From: Tremella fuciformis
Taxonomy: Eukaryota; Basidiomycota; Tremellomycetes; Tremellales; Tremellaceae
Direction of reading: 5' to 3'
Assembly (NCBI GenBank): GCA_032768795.1
Contig: CP136493.1
Span: 682,001-746,000, forward strand
DNA: 64,000 bases
Position numbers and translations under genes: made by a program. Below, in pieces: positions 54,191-64,000 of this stretch. Below the pieces are notes generated by a model. That model saw only the letters and a program-made list of their open reading frames with translations, was not told the origin of the DNA and did not search any database. Position 1 is the stretch's first letter. Each line of letters starts with the position of its first letter.

Positions 54191-55112
54191 CTTGACCGAG
54201 TACTTGATGGATAGAGTCTATGCTGTCGCTGTGAATTCGAGGTCGACAGGGCAGCGAGGGCCGGAGAATGGCGGAAATACCCACAGCCAGGGGGGTTGAA
54301 GGTATGTGGCGGCTGTTCAACAGATGTCCCCTTAACTCCGACAGAAGCGCTCGCCAATAGGGTGAAGGAGCAATGTCACGTGAGCACCCTTTTTCACCCT
54401 GCGCGTGACTTTGCGGGTCAGTGCGTGGGTCGCTGCGTAAGGGACAGCTTTGCCCTTCGAAATGCGCCAGCTTGATGGAGTAGTGCATGGTCATGACAGA
54501 TGCTGACATGCATCACTGCCTACATGCACATGTCCTATGCCCACTGAACATGCAGACGACCCAGCGATCTGGATTAGGGAGAGATCTGCCAATGGCTGCT
54601 TGACGATGATCGTGGGTGTGATGAAGGGAGTACGCAATACAGGGACCAACCCCTCCCTTTTCTCAGGCACGCAGTCTTGCCGGCTTTACCCTGAGCTAAT
54701 TCCCGCTATGATCGTTTCACGTTGTTTGTAACAACACCGCCTCGACCAAAGTGGTAAATCCATATTTTACTGCGACACGACGCTACTTGACCACCGTCCC
54801 ACCCTCCTTCACATCCACATCTCTCTCACTTGACTCGACAACTGTACTTACTTCCCAATCGACTTGTCGTCGCCGACCACTCACTCGCCTTCGCGACCTA
54901 TAGTCACGCGCGTCTCCCCAGCTAGCCGCTCGCCGACGCGTCCGAGCAGCCTGGTGCACCCGCGTGTTTGCACCTCACTTTCTTCTTCCGCTCAGCCTTG
55001 GCGCAGTACTCTGAGTCTGTGCCGCAGTTTGGGGAATTGATAAAACCCATTTGCCTCAAAACAACCAACAACAGTCTCTCTTTTACACCTCTACATCTCT
55101 GCAGTCTTCGCA
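54191..55112. promoter_or_regulatory. Divergent intergenic region between RPL33 and the chitin deacetylase
   Basis: 922 bp. CT-rich tracts at 54790-54900 and 55060-55110 suggest the deacetylase promoter and leader. No gene is supported. Confidence 0.5.
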
Positions 55113-56735
55113 ATGTACGCCGCCGCCATCCTCGCCCTGCTGGGCACGGCCATGGCCCAGTCATCCGACTCGGCGACCACATCGGTCACACAGGCCGTGG
55201 CGACAGACTCGATATCCACATCGGTGGCCACCGATCTGCCAGAGACAGCGCTGGCCACCTCCTTGCCATTCGGATTCTCCTTGCCGTGAGTCCATTGACC
55301 CCACTCTCACAGCGCGTCGAGGTCCGAGCGTCGGCGCCCTGGCTTTGACGGCGTGTAAGGCTCCGCTGATCCCCAGTGCACTTTCAGAACTCACCTCGGG
55401 TGAGGCTACGCAGACAACTGTACCCCTCGACACCACCTACACTGGCGGTGTAACCCCTACTGCGGTATCGGGCGCACCCGCCGCACCTACCGGCACTCCT
55501 GCCCCGGCCAACTACCCCACCCTCGACGTCACACCTCCGACCAACTCGTCCTTCATCCAGTCGTGGCTCTCGAAGATCGACTTTACCCAGGTTCCCTCGT
55601 ACAATGTCACCACTGGCGAGGTCAGCTTACAGCTTTGGGCTGCGTGTGGGAGCTGACGATCAGTGTGCGACCGACGCCGCGGCGATTTCCGACGGCCGAT
55701 GCTGGTGGACATGCGGTGGTTGCACCCGTGCGACCGACATTACCGTCTGCCCTGATAAGATGACTTGGGGTGTCTCGTTCGACGACGGTCCCTCGCCGTA
55801 CACTCCTTTGCTTCTCGACTACCTCAACTCGGTCGATATCACAACCACTTTCTTCATTGTCGGCTCTCGTGCCATCTCTCGTCCTGAAATCCTCCTATCC
55901 GAGTACATGGCCGGCCACCAGCTCTCGGTGCACACCTGGTCGCACCCGTACCTGACCACCTTGACCAATGAGGAGGTTGTTGCCGAACTCGCCTGGACCA
56001 TGCAGATCATCAAAGACGTCACTGGTGTCACCCCCAACACCTTCCGTCCCCCTTACGGCGACATTGATGACCGTGTTCGTGCCATCGCCGCCCAGATGGG
56101 TCTTACGCCAATCATCTGGTCTTCGATCACCGCCAATGGCACCACCACCAACTTTGACACCACCGACTGGAACATTCCCGGTGGCGAGGCTACTGGCGAG
56201 TCGGCGTACAGCAAGTTTGAAACCATTCTCAACACTTACGCGACCGATCTCGACACCGGCTTCATCGTGCTTGCCCACGACCTGTATCAGCAGACCGTCG
56301 ATCTCGCTGTCGGATGGGTTTTGCCTTCTGCCATCTCGTCGGGCAAGTTCCAGCTCAAATCGATCATCGAGTGCCTCGGCCGGCCTCGTGAGTCGACCAA
56401 CATCTTGCGAATCAACAGGTGCTGATCATTTAGTATCCGAAGCCTACATTGAGACCTCGTCCAACACTACTCAGACGCTCATCACCACTGCGACTTCGGG
56501 TACATGGTACCAAGCCGCGGTCGGCACCGCCACAGGTTCCGTTGTCACTGCCACCGCGCAATCTGCCACTGGCAGCGGAGCCAGCGGCAGTGCAAGCGGG
56601 TCCTCTTCTGGTTCCGCAGCCTCTGGCAGCTCTTCGGCCAAATCTGGTTCTGGCAAGAGCGCGTCGATGGGCGGGCTCGTGCCAGCCGCGGCCGCTCTCG
56701 GTGCGGTCATGGTCGGCATGATCCTTGTCGCGTGA
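55113..56735 (+). CDS. GPI-anchored chitin deacetylase (CE4 family)
   Basis: Secreted metal-dependent hydrolase that converts cell-wall chitin to chitosan. The signal peptide is MYAAAILALLGTAMAQ. A Ser/Thr-rich region follows; introns lie near 55286, 55618 and 56390. The NodB domain carries all motifs: SFDDGPSPYT (the Asp-Asp pair for metal and catalysis), HTWSHPY (His-x3-His metal ligands), RPPYGD, and the later DWN and IVLAHD segments. A Gly/Ser-rich stretch and a C-terminal hydrophobic tail (LVPAAAALGAVMVGMILVA) preceded by small residues indicate a GPI anchor, so it sits at the plasma membrane or wall. Several Asn-x-Thr/Ser sites suggest N-glycosylation. Confidence 0.95.
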
Positions 56736-57402
56736 GCGGATGGAGAAGCAGTAATGAATGGAGGAGGGAGGAGGGGAAGGAGCGGGCGCTGATCATGCGC
56801 GTCTGCTACGATTGTCACGAGTAGTATTCGTATTTCGTAGTCCTAGTAGTGCGCCATTGGCCTGCTTGTCGACGATCCACCATGAGCCACGAGCCATCCA
56901 GTCACGGACACTATGCATGCCTAGTCGAATACTTTGCTGGTCACTGCTCGTGTGAGTCACGACATAGGATGCAAGAGAATGAACCGGGGCCGGTCATGGC
57001 GGATCCGGGCCCTGAGTCAGATGTACTTATTACTTGCTTGAAGCGGTAATATTGGTTTTTCCCATGACCAGAGCTAACGGTTGGAATTTTAAAACCCACC
57101 AATCCACCACCACCACCTGACCACCTCCCTTTCTCGTCTATCATCTGGCCACCCCTCGCACCAGCTTGCACCTTGCACCTTGTAGCCTGTATCCCCCTCA
57201 CGCCCGCCTGCCTGCTAGCGCATCGGTGCCCTCGAGGGCTGCCCGCCTCACAACGCAAACGCAAAGCCGTGTCGGTCGGTCGGATGTCATTGGCGCTCAA
57301 ACGGTACTTGGCCCACCCTAGCGTCCCACCGCATACGACCACCCCTCGCCACATCCAACCTCACATAACAGCGGGAAGCCACACAAGCAGGGAGGAGAGG
57401 AG
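56736..57402. other. Intergenic region
   Basis: 667 bp without a supported gene. It contains the promoter of the following gene; CA/CT-rich around 57090-57200. Confidence 0.5.
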
Positions 57403-59872
57403 ATGCCGGCGAGCAGCGCCGGCCCGTCTTCTGCCGCGGCAGGGGTGAAGGGGCGCAAAGGTGAGTTTGCTGCCTGGCAACCGCAACGGTCGCGTGCGGG
57501 TCGCAACGACCACGACCTTTGGCAGAACAGTGCTGACCGGCAGGAGCCTCGTCGCCCACCGCCCTGCCCCTCTCGCCCGCCCCCAAGCTCCGGCTCAACC
57601 TCCGCCCGTCGTCCTCCTCGTCCACCTCGACGTCCAAACGCTCCCCGAACCCTTCTTCAGCTCATACCACTCCCCGCCCACGCAAGACCGCCTCGGACCA
57701 GCGGGTCCCGCGGACCATGTCTTCCTCCGACAGCGAGGATGACGGCAACGGGAGCGACTCGTCCGAGCTCACGCCGGCCGACGAGGACTACAAGAATGAT
57801 CATGACGATGACGACGATGTCGATATGGACATTGAAGCGCCCGCGCCCAAGTCTGCCGGCCGCGGGCGCAAGACTCCCACCCACCCTTCGAAATCTACGC
57901 CCAAGTCTTCCGCCGTCAAGGCTGGTGCCGGTGCCCAGGTCAAAGCCACAGCAACGTCTTCGGCCAAAGGGAAGGGCAAGCCGAAGGCCGGCGCTAGCGC
58001 GACGCCTACGAAGTCTGGCGCTGGACCGGCGGGTAGGGAGAAGAAGAGGCAGATCAAACTTGGCCAAACGGCCAAGCAGCGTGCGCGCGACGCCAAGATG
58101 GACGGCGGGTTCACGGCGGGAGGTGCGGATGCCACTGCTGCCAATGACGACGAGGATGCTGGCAGTTTTGGCGATGACGAGTCCGAGGTCGAGCGATTCG
58201 AGACGGATGTCGGCTTTGGGTATGGATATCAGGACGAGGATGATGTCCTGCGACATGGTCAGGGCTTGCCGGACGAGTTTGCCGGTCAGGAGATCGAGGA
58301 TCTGCAGTATGGCGCTGGGGATGTGGATTTCATGGGCAATGTCATGAGCGGCATGTGGTCCGATGAAGAGGACGTGAGTTCACAGCTGAAAGACAAAGAG
58401 TAGCAGCTGAGACGCAGCACTATATCGACCACCTCTCCGGCTCCGAGGCCGAGCGCATGTCTCAGTCGTCGGTCGGTATCTCTGATCAAGAGCTGCCAGC
58501 CTCTGACTCGGACTTTTTCTCCTCGTCGTCCGAGGATGAGCTCGACGAGTTCGGCTTCCCTGTCATTCCATCCTTTTCTGGCCCTCCACTACCCCTTGAA
58601 GAGCCCAAACCTACCGCCGATGGACAGGAAGACAATGGTCTGCTGTTGATGGAAGACTGGACCGGCGCACTCGTCCTTGTTCAACCCCGCGCAGACCGAT
58701 CTCGCTCCAGAGCTCGGCGCTCGCAGCGAGGCTCGGGTTCCCGCACCGAGGGCTCGGTCGGGGGATCGACTGTCTTCTCTTCGGCTGAGCAACAGCTCAT
58801 CATCGACCCCGACGCCAACGACCACGAGTTCTCCGACTCCTCTTATTGGACCGGACTGTCGGATGAGGAGTCTGACTGCGGCGACACGACAGACTCGATG
58901 GACGAAGATGAGATGCCCATCATCGACTCGCCAGCCATGGCCGAGATCATGGAGAGCCGCGCGGTTCCCCTCCCTTCCAACATCCCCATGCTGCCTGCTG
59001 CCCAGGCTGCTGGACCCAGTATCATCGTCACAGATGCCGATTCAATCCCTCAGACTCCCGCGCTCAGCGTCGCAGCCTCCACACCTGCGCTCGGCTCGGC
59101 CGGCATCACGCAGCCGCAGACGCCCGGCGGACCAGTCAACATTATCGCTGTTCCGTCCTCTACCCCCGGCACCACCACCGGACCAGTCATGGGCCGCTTC
59201 TACCCCCTCAACAACGACCCAGCCCATTTCGCCGTGGTCGGCAATTCCGAGACGCCCGCCAAGTCTCCTTTCACCCATGGTCGCCGGCCTCGGCGGCACT
59301 CGAACGAGACCACCTCCACCGCCGCCACAGGCTCGGTCATTGCCCGCAAGAGGCGGCAAGAGAACGGCGATGTCTTCTCCCCCGTGCCGCCATCCTCCAA
59401 GAAGAAACGATACACATCCATCCCGGGTCACCCGCGCTACATCCGCGCCCAGCGCGCCGAAGCCGCCCTGGCAGTAGGTCAAGACCGCGAGGCGACCCCG
59501 TCCGACCCCGACCTCAGTGCGCTCTTTAGTCTCGAGGATATGCTCGAGACATCCGCCCTCGCGCACGAGCACCACGAGCAGCACCTCCCGACCCGCTTTG
59601 ACCGTATCCAGGTCTCGCATTACCTCAAGCGCAACGTCTTTGGCGGGCCCACGCCAGGCGGCCACGAGGGCTCGTGGAGCTCGCCCGTACGCGGGGGCAG
59701 CCGCATGCGCGATACGCTCGTTGGGCCCATTGGTACTGGGCCCGGGAGGTGGCTCGAGTCGCCCGTCCTCGCCCCGGTTGCTGAGGGCATCTCTCCCGAA
59801 GCGCGCAGCAGGAAAGACAAGCGGCGGATGAAGCGCCAGCGCGAGCGCGACATGGCGCCGCTTCAGATATAA
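57403..59872 (+). CDS. Large disordered, probably nuclear protein
   Basis: Not assigned to a family. Three exons with introns near 57461 and 58374 (GTGAGT donors). The second splice joins WSDEED to HYIDHLSGSEAERMSQ in frame. The protein is dominated by Ser/Asp/Glu-rich acidic runs (MSSSDSEDDGNGSDSSEL, DHDDDDDVDMDIE) and Lys-rich patches (GREKKRQIKLGQTAKQRARD) typical of nuclear targeting. Possibly folded islands are GLLLMEDWTGALVLVQPRA and the C-terminal LPTRFDRIQVSHYLKRNVFG, which would be the parts to search for homology. A basic C-terminus (RKDKRRMKRQRERDMAPL) closes it. The acidic/basic alternation recalls transcription or chromatin co-factors, but no domain proves this. Confidence 0.75.
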
Positions 59873-60095
59873 GATGCAGCTTGCGCTGCACCATCTTGCA
59901 TATTCCATCAACCACCACCCTCTGCCCCTCTGGTCTTCATCATCGCCCTGCACAATCACGCCATATGTCTCTCTGGCCGATTTCCAAAACTTGTTGATAT
60001 GCGTTGCGCGCTCTGACGCCTCATGCCCATGCATATGTCTGTCGATGCGGTGTGTGTGTGCGTACAAGCCCTAACATGCTACATGATATGCTGGA

Positions 60096-61159
60096 TCAGC
60101 CGGCCTCAGTGCCGAGACGCTTCTTTAGCTTCTTCTGCCGTTTGAGCTCCTTGGCGCGCTCGTCGACGCTCGTCCCTCTCAACGGGCCATCGTGGGGCTT
60201 GGGCGAGAAGGGTTTGGTCTCGGCAGTAGAGGCGGAAAGAGACGCCTTGCTCTTTTTCTTCTTCTTCTTGGCCGGGCGGTCTGCATCGCCCGTCGGGGCA
60301 GAACTGTTTGGGGGTGCGGTCTTGCGAGCAAAGTCGGGCGAGAGCGTGTTAAGATCTGTATCTTTCCGCTTCTTGCTTGATTTCCGCGGTGGGGACGGTC
60401 GAGATGGCCCGGCTTCGTCCGCTGACGAAGATGGAGAGGGAGGCGAGGGCAAGCCGCCCGGGCGCAAGAACTTGCGTTGAGCAAGAGCAGAGCGGCCCAC
60501 TTGACTCTGAGGCATCTGGCATCAGCACCTCTGATATCCTCGCGGGGAGGACATACGAGGACGTTCGTGGTGGTGTCCCCATCAGTGACGATCACCGCTC
60601 CTATCCTCTTCCGTGGCCTCTCGAGCTCCTCGTCTGGGCCATGTCCCCCCTCTCCTGCCCGTCCGTCATCTTGCAGGTCGGCGGGCGTATCGCCGAATCC
60701 TCCAAATGTCATCCGGCCCCCTCCGCCCGTATACCTCCCCTTTACCTCCGTCCCACTGGCACCCGCTCCACCCGCACGCCGATCGAGCCCAAGGAATCCG
60801 ACGTACGACGGGTCGAACACCACCCCTGCCCGCTCGGCTGGGCGACTGTCGCTTGCCTCCCCCGCGGGCCGGAGGATCCACTTGGCCGCTTCCTCTTCCT
60901 GGAGCTGCTTGCTCGTTGGTGTCTCGCCGGACCGAGTCGGGACAGGGGCAGGGGCAGGGGCAGACGGACCGGGTGTGCTGGGCGTTCCTGCCGGCCGGTC
61001 AGGCTTCGTAAAAGGAGTGCTCTTGCCGGTCGCTGACGCCGGCGTTGACGGACCAGGCGCCGCCGCCGCTGGGACGGGGGTGGGCGTGCCAGGTGTCGAG
61101 CGGGCGAGTGCCCGCTGCATGAACTTGAGGTTCAGCGTGCCGGTAGAGAGGCCCGGCAT
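60096..61159 (-). CDS. MPP6: Mpp6-like nuclear exosome cofactor
   Basis: Small RNA-binding protein that docks the helicase Mtr4 to the nuclear exosome. The N-terminus MPGLSTGTLNLKFMQRAL carries the MPP6 signature (LxxMKFMxR type). Later GGGRMTFGGFGDTPA corresponds to the second family motif. A 51-bp intron (GTATGT donor, GATGCCTCAG acceptor, near 60564-60514) joins to SQVGRSALAQRKFLRPGG, where KFLRPG is the third motif. The rest is Ala/Pro-rich linker and a Lys-rich tail (KKKKKKSKASLS), much longer than the animal protein. It ends at TGA 60098-60096. Three motifs in order make the call solid despite low complexity. Confidence 0.82.
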
Positions 61160-61378
61160 GGCGCTGGTTTCTCCCGTGGATCTCCGTTGGGCAGCAGCGC
61201 GTCGTGATGCAGAGCAGAAAGAAGGTAAAAATCCTCAGTCGGCAAAGAAGTCTTGGAACCGTGCCTTGTTAGACCCCGCACTCGCCGGTCCGCCGATCAC
61301 CAACTCGAGACATGTACATATAGCCAACCCCTGCCTGCCATATCCTGTCGCTCGCCTGCTCTGGAGATCCTCGCCAAT

Positions 61379-62529
61379 ATGGGCCGCCTGCAAATCATCA
61401 CCCACACCCTCGTCCTCGTCCCCGGGGCATGCCTCGCCAACGCCCTCCTCATCGTCGCCCTGCTCCTCAAGCCCTTCTCCGAGTCCACATCATGGGGCCT
61501 CGCATGCTGGACCGCGTGAGCCCTCCCCGACTGCCATGCCAAATCAGAGGCGGCACTGAGCTGAGCGCAGCGAGACGTTCTGGAGTTACATGCAGCGACA
61601 CTGGGAGCACACGCTCAACGCGCGTGCCGCCCTGCGCATACGGGGCGACGCCATCCCTCCAGGCGAGAGCGCCGTGGTCATCTCCGCACGTCGCGATGTG
61701 GCCTATGCGGGGGCCCGCTGACGGGCAGAACCACCAGATGTTCGCCGAGTGGTACCTCGTGCAGGCGCTCGCTGTGCGGGCGGGGATGTTGGGGCGGTGC
61801 CGCTATTTCGCGAAAAAGGAGATCGTGTACACGATACCGATCTTCGGGTTCGCATTCTGGGCGCTGGGCATGATTCTCGTCTCGCGCAATTGGACCCAAG
61901 ACCACGCGAGGATAGAGTACGTCCCGCGCGCCCCCTCGAGAAGCGGGGTCCATCGCTGACTGACGTGTAGAGAAGCGTTTAGCCGCGTCAAGCGCAACAG
62001 GCACGCGACGTGGATTGTCCTTTACCCCGAGGGCACCCGCCGTACACCACAGAAGATCCTGGCCGCACAGGCGTACGCGCGGCAGCATGGCAAGCCCGAG
62101 CTGCAGCGGGTCCTTCTTCCTCGTACGAAGGGGTTCGTGGCGACAATACAAGGTGTGCAGTGTTCTGCTCTGCCAATGGGGTGAGATAGGCTGACTGGTA
62201 GGGCTGCGCGACTCGCACGTCCAATACCTGTACGACCTCACGTTTCTGTATGAATCTCCCGGGAAAAACCGCGAGGCTATACCGACCCTGGGGGACCAGC
62301 TGGGGTGTGACGATTTGGCCGCGGCCGGATATCGGTACACCATAGATGTTCGCAGGTAAGCGAGGGAGAGTGGTTTTGTGGGTCGGGGCTGATGGTCAGA
62401 GTGAAGATTGCCGACTTGCCGCCCGACGAGGAGGGCCTGAAGAGATGGTGTGAGGAGGCTTGGGTGAGAAAGGACAAGCTGCTGGCGGAATGGCTGGATG
62501 CGGACCAGAGCAACGACCCCAAACATTAG
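61379..62529 (+). CDS. Lysophospholipid/1-acyl-glycerol-phosphate acyltransferase (LCLAT/AGPAT type)
   Basis: ER membrane enzyme transferring acyl groups to lysophospholipids. The start ATG leads to a membrane segment (LANALLIVALLLKPF), then FWSYMQRHWEHTLN. The catalytic block reads VVIS-NHQMFAEWYL only if a GC-AG intron (61686-61728, 43 bp) is removed. It is His-x4-Glu, whereas the family has His-x4-Asp (Glu codon 61747-61749). The second half has AFSRVKRNRHATWIVL, then YPEGTRRTP (acyl-binding EGTR motif), the KGF segment and a C-terminal domain with the YDLTFLYE block. It ends at TAG 62527-62529. It is divergent from MPP6. The Glu substitution is conservative, but whether activity survives is uncertain. 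Confidence 0.9.
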
Positions 62530-62607
62530 AATACCAGAGATCAGTAGAGTTGTGCCATATCACCACAGACTCGCATTGAGCAATGTTGTCTTGCATATAC
62601 CTCGCGA

Positions 62608-63405
62608 CTACCTCATCATGCGCATATAAGCAAGCTGCCATCAGCCCCAGCTCCATAGTGGATACCAAGAAACGACTCACAAGCAAGGCGCCGCTACCCG
62701 TGGCCACACCGACAAGGTACTGCAAAATGCTAAACTTGGCTTGCTCAATCTGCGTCCGCAGCCCCGCAATCTCGCTCTCGATGCGCGTGTCAACCTCCTT
62801 GATCTTGAGCTCCTGCTGGCTGCTCTCGTCGCGTATACGGCCCTTCTCCAGGTTCAAATCCAGCCGCACGCCCGCCTGGGTGCGCGTGACCTCTTCCCGC
62901 AGGCGCTGTTTGAGCTTCTCGACGTCCGCCATGAGCCGGTCGTTCTCGGCCTTCATCAGCGTCAGGTCGTTCTTCTCGTGCATCTGGATCTCGCTCTTGA
63001 GCTGCGCAAAGTCGACCTTTTGGGTATAGCGTTGCTGGCGGTCAGTATACAGCCACCGAAGCCGGAGCAGGCCAACCTTCTCCTGCTCGGCGCGGCTGAC
63101 CAGCCCCGACTCCATCCCCTTGATGCTCTCATCCACCACCTCGGCCAAGACGGTCATCACGCCCTCTGCCTGCGTGCGCGTCATGCCCTGAGCCGTGAGA
63201 CGCTCGACGAAGAGGTGCGTGTCAAAGTGGGATGTGGAGAGGGTCGGCGAGGTGCGCAGGGTACGTTGTTGTACCAGGCCTAACGGTCAGCCTTACTTCA
63301 CGCCACCACCTTCCGGCCCTGCTCAACGGGCAGGGGCCACTCACGCCGTGCGAGAAGGGAGCCTGTCCGACTGGTGGACGGCTGAGAGAGGAGGGCGAGG
63401 GCCAT
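62608..63405 (-). CDS. Mitochondrial MCUR1/CCDC90-type (DUF1640) protein
   Basis: Inner-membrane coiled-coil protein of the family that includes yeast Fmp32. Three exons. The first gives MALALLSQPSTSRTGSLLARR, a mitochondrial presequence rich in Ser/Arg. The second starts LVQQRTLRTSPTLSTSHFD and continues THLFVERLTAQGMTRTQAEG, the conserved domain entry, followed by a long coiled coil (LKSEIQMHEKNDLTLM, LREEVTRTQAGVRLDLNLEK). The last intron (GTGAGT donor, GATGGCAG acceptor) produces a C-terminal membrane helix, VGVATGSGALLLAYMRMMR, ending at TAG 62610-62608. This family acts in the assembly or regulation of inner-membrane complexes. Confidence 0.9.
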
Positions 63406-63612
63406 GCTGGTGCTTATTTTGGGGTTAGGTACAATATACTACAGGCAATACAAGAGACGTTTGCCACTCCCCATCAACTCGCTTTGGTCGTCAAGCTGCC
63501 ACGTGTCGTTATTACGTAACCCCCCCTCTTCGACAGTGGGTCGGGGCTGATTTTTCAGAATCGTTGAAGCACGGCCAACCCAGCCCATACATCCAGCGAG
63601 ACGCAGAATCAT
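63406..63612. promoter_or_regulatory. Bidirectional promoter region
   Basis: 207 bp between two divergent start codons. No TATA box is seen. Confidence 0.5.
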
Positions 63613-64000
63613 GGTGGCCAAGTCGAAAACGCGCAAGTCGCTCCCCCACACTACCAAAGCTCCCGCGGCCGGCCCGTCCACCCAGCCCGACGTGCCCGCC
63701 CTGATCGGTAAGTTCCCCATTGAATCACTCGCGCTGGACCGAGACTGAGGGCAGAACGCGCCCACATCCTGCTCGCGCAGAGCAACCACGAGCTCGCCGC
63801 GCAGTTCCTCACCCGCGCACTATACGTGGACCCCGCCAACCTCGAGGCGCGCGAGCTGCTGGGGATCGCGCACCTCGAAGCGGGCGATCCTGCCGAAGGG
63901 CGCCACCACCTCTTGCAGCTCTTCCCGCCGCACACCGCGGACCCGCCCGCGAGCCCGAGCCCGTATTTGTACTTGGCGCAGAGTGCCGAGGATCCGCATG
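63613..64000 (+). CDS. TPR protein resembling the Rpl4 chaperone Acl4, 5' part only
   Basis: Start ATG at 63613. Exon 1 gives MVAKSKTRKSLPHTTK and a Pro-rich linker; an intron near 63706 (donor GTAAGT, acceptor GGGCAG) joins PDVPALI to ERAHILLAQSNHELAAQFL. Successive TPR helices follow (TRALYVDPANLEARELLG, AHLEAGDPAEGRHHLLQLF, then PSPYLYLAQSAED) up to the window edge. The basic N-terminus plus TPR array, and the phrase order, match fungal proteins annotated as Acl4, the dedicated chaperone of ribosomal protein uL4. The C-terminus is missing, so another TPR family cannot be excluded. Confidence 0.7.

Noticed and set aside
59042..60067. 341-codon minus-strand frame opposite the disordered nuclear gene
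   Set aside because: It is antisense to well-spliced coding exons in GC-rich sequence, which commonly leaves long open frames. No motif was recognised.
1..64000. CRISPR arrays, bacterial operons, rRNA genes
   Set aside because: No direct-repeat/spacer pattern, no rRNA-like sequence, and the splicing and gene content are eukaryotic. I could not recognise any tRNA gene by eye, though short ones may be missed.

Overview
The window is nuclear DNA of a fungus, almost certainly a basidiomycete and probably a Tremellomycete-like yeast. That placement is an inference from gene structure and family resemblance; no search was run. Coding genes are GC-rich, closely packed on both strands, and interrupted by many 40-85 bp GT-AG introns with CTGAC/CTGAT-type branch points. 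Several products are unmistakably eukaryotic: PIG-S, Mak16, ATM/Tel1, proteasome alpha-3, eL33, Mpp6 and a Zds1-type protein.

Layout. 1-1952 (minus) is the 5' part of an unrecognised spliced gene. 2.0-4.2 kb is non-coding with a 197-bp tandem duplication. 4.2-11.9 kb is a Ty3/gypsy chromovirus: gag, a canonical -1 frameshift heptamer, then pol with protease, RT, RNase H, integrase and chromodomain. It also carries a spliced antisense gene with a cysteine cluster, and an exact 66-bp direct repeat bounds the whole unit. 11.9-13.5 kb holds a palindrome-rich segment and a 523/530-bp inverted repeat. 13.9-40.8 kb is a conserved housekeeping block: PIG-S, MAK16, a multi-pass membrane protein, TEL1 (9.4 kb), a SIKE-like coiled-coil protein, proteasome alpha-3, an OPT oligopeptide transporter and a Zds1-like protein.

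41.5-52.9 kb is a different landscape: small, mostly single-exon, hydrophilic genes of no recognised family, widely spaced, several with a TATA element about 95-165 bp before the start codon. I can group most of them into two local families. Family A is 41551-42927 and 43839-44560. Family B is 47872-48693, 51420-52208 and 52282-52830, with 46358-47434 as a distant member. This lineage-specific island is the best candidate here for an undescribed gene system, although its function cannot be read from sequence.

53.5-64.0 kb returns to conserved genes: eL33, a GPI-anchored chitin deacetylase, a disordered nuclear protein, the exosome cofactor Mpp6, a lysophospholipid acyltransferase, a mitochondrial MCUR1/DUF1640 protein, and the start of a TPR protein resembling the Rpl4 chaperone Acl4.

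The conserved genes do not form one pathway. They share gene-structure traits: three have first coding exons of only 3, 6 or 9 nt, and two carry probable GC-AG introns.
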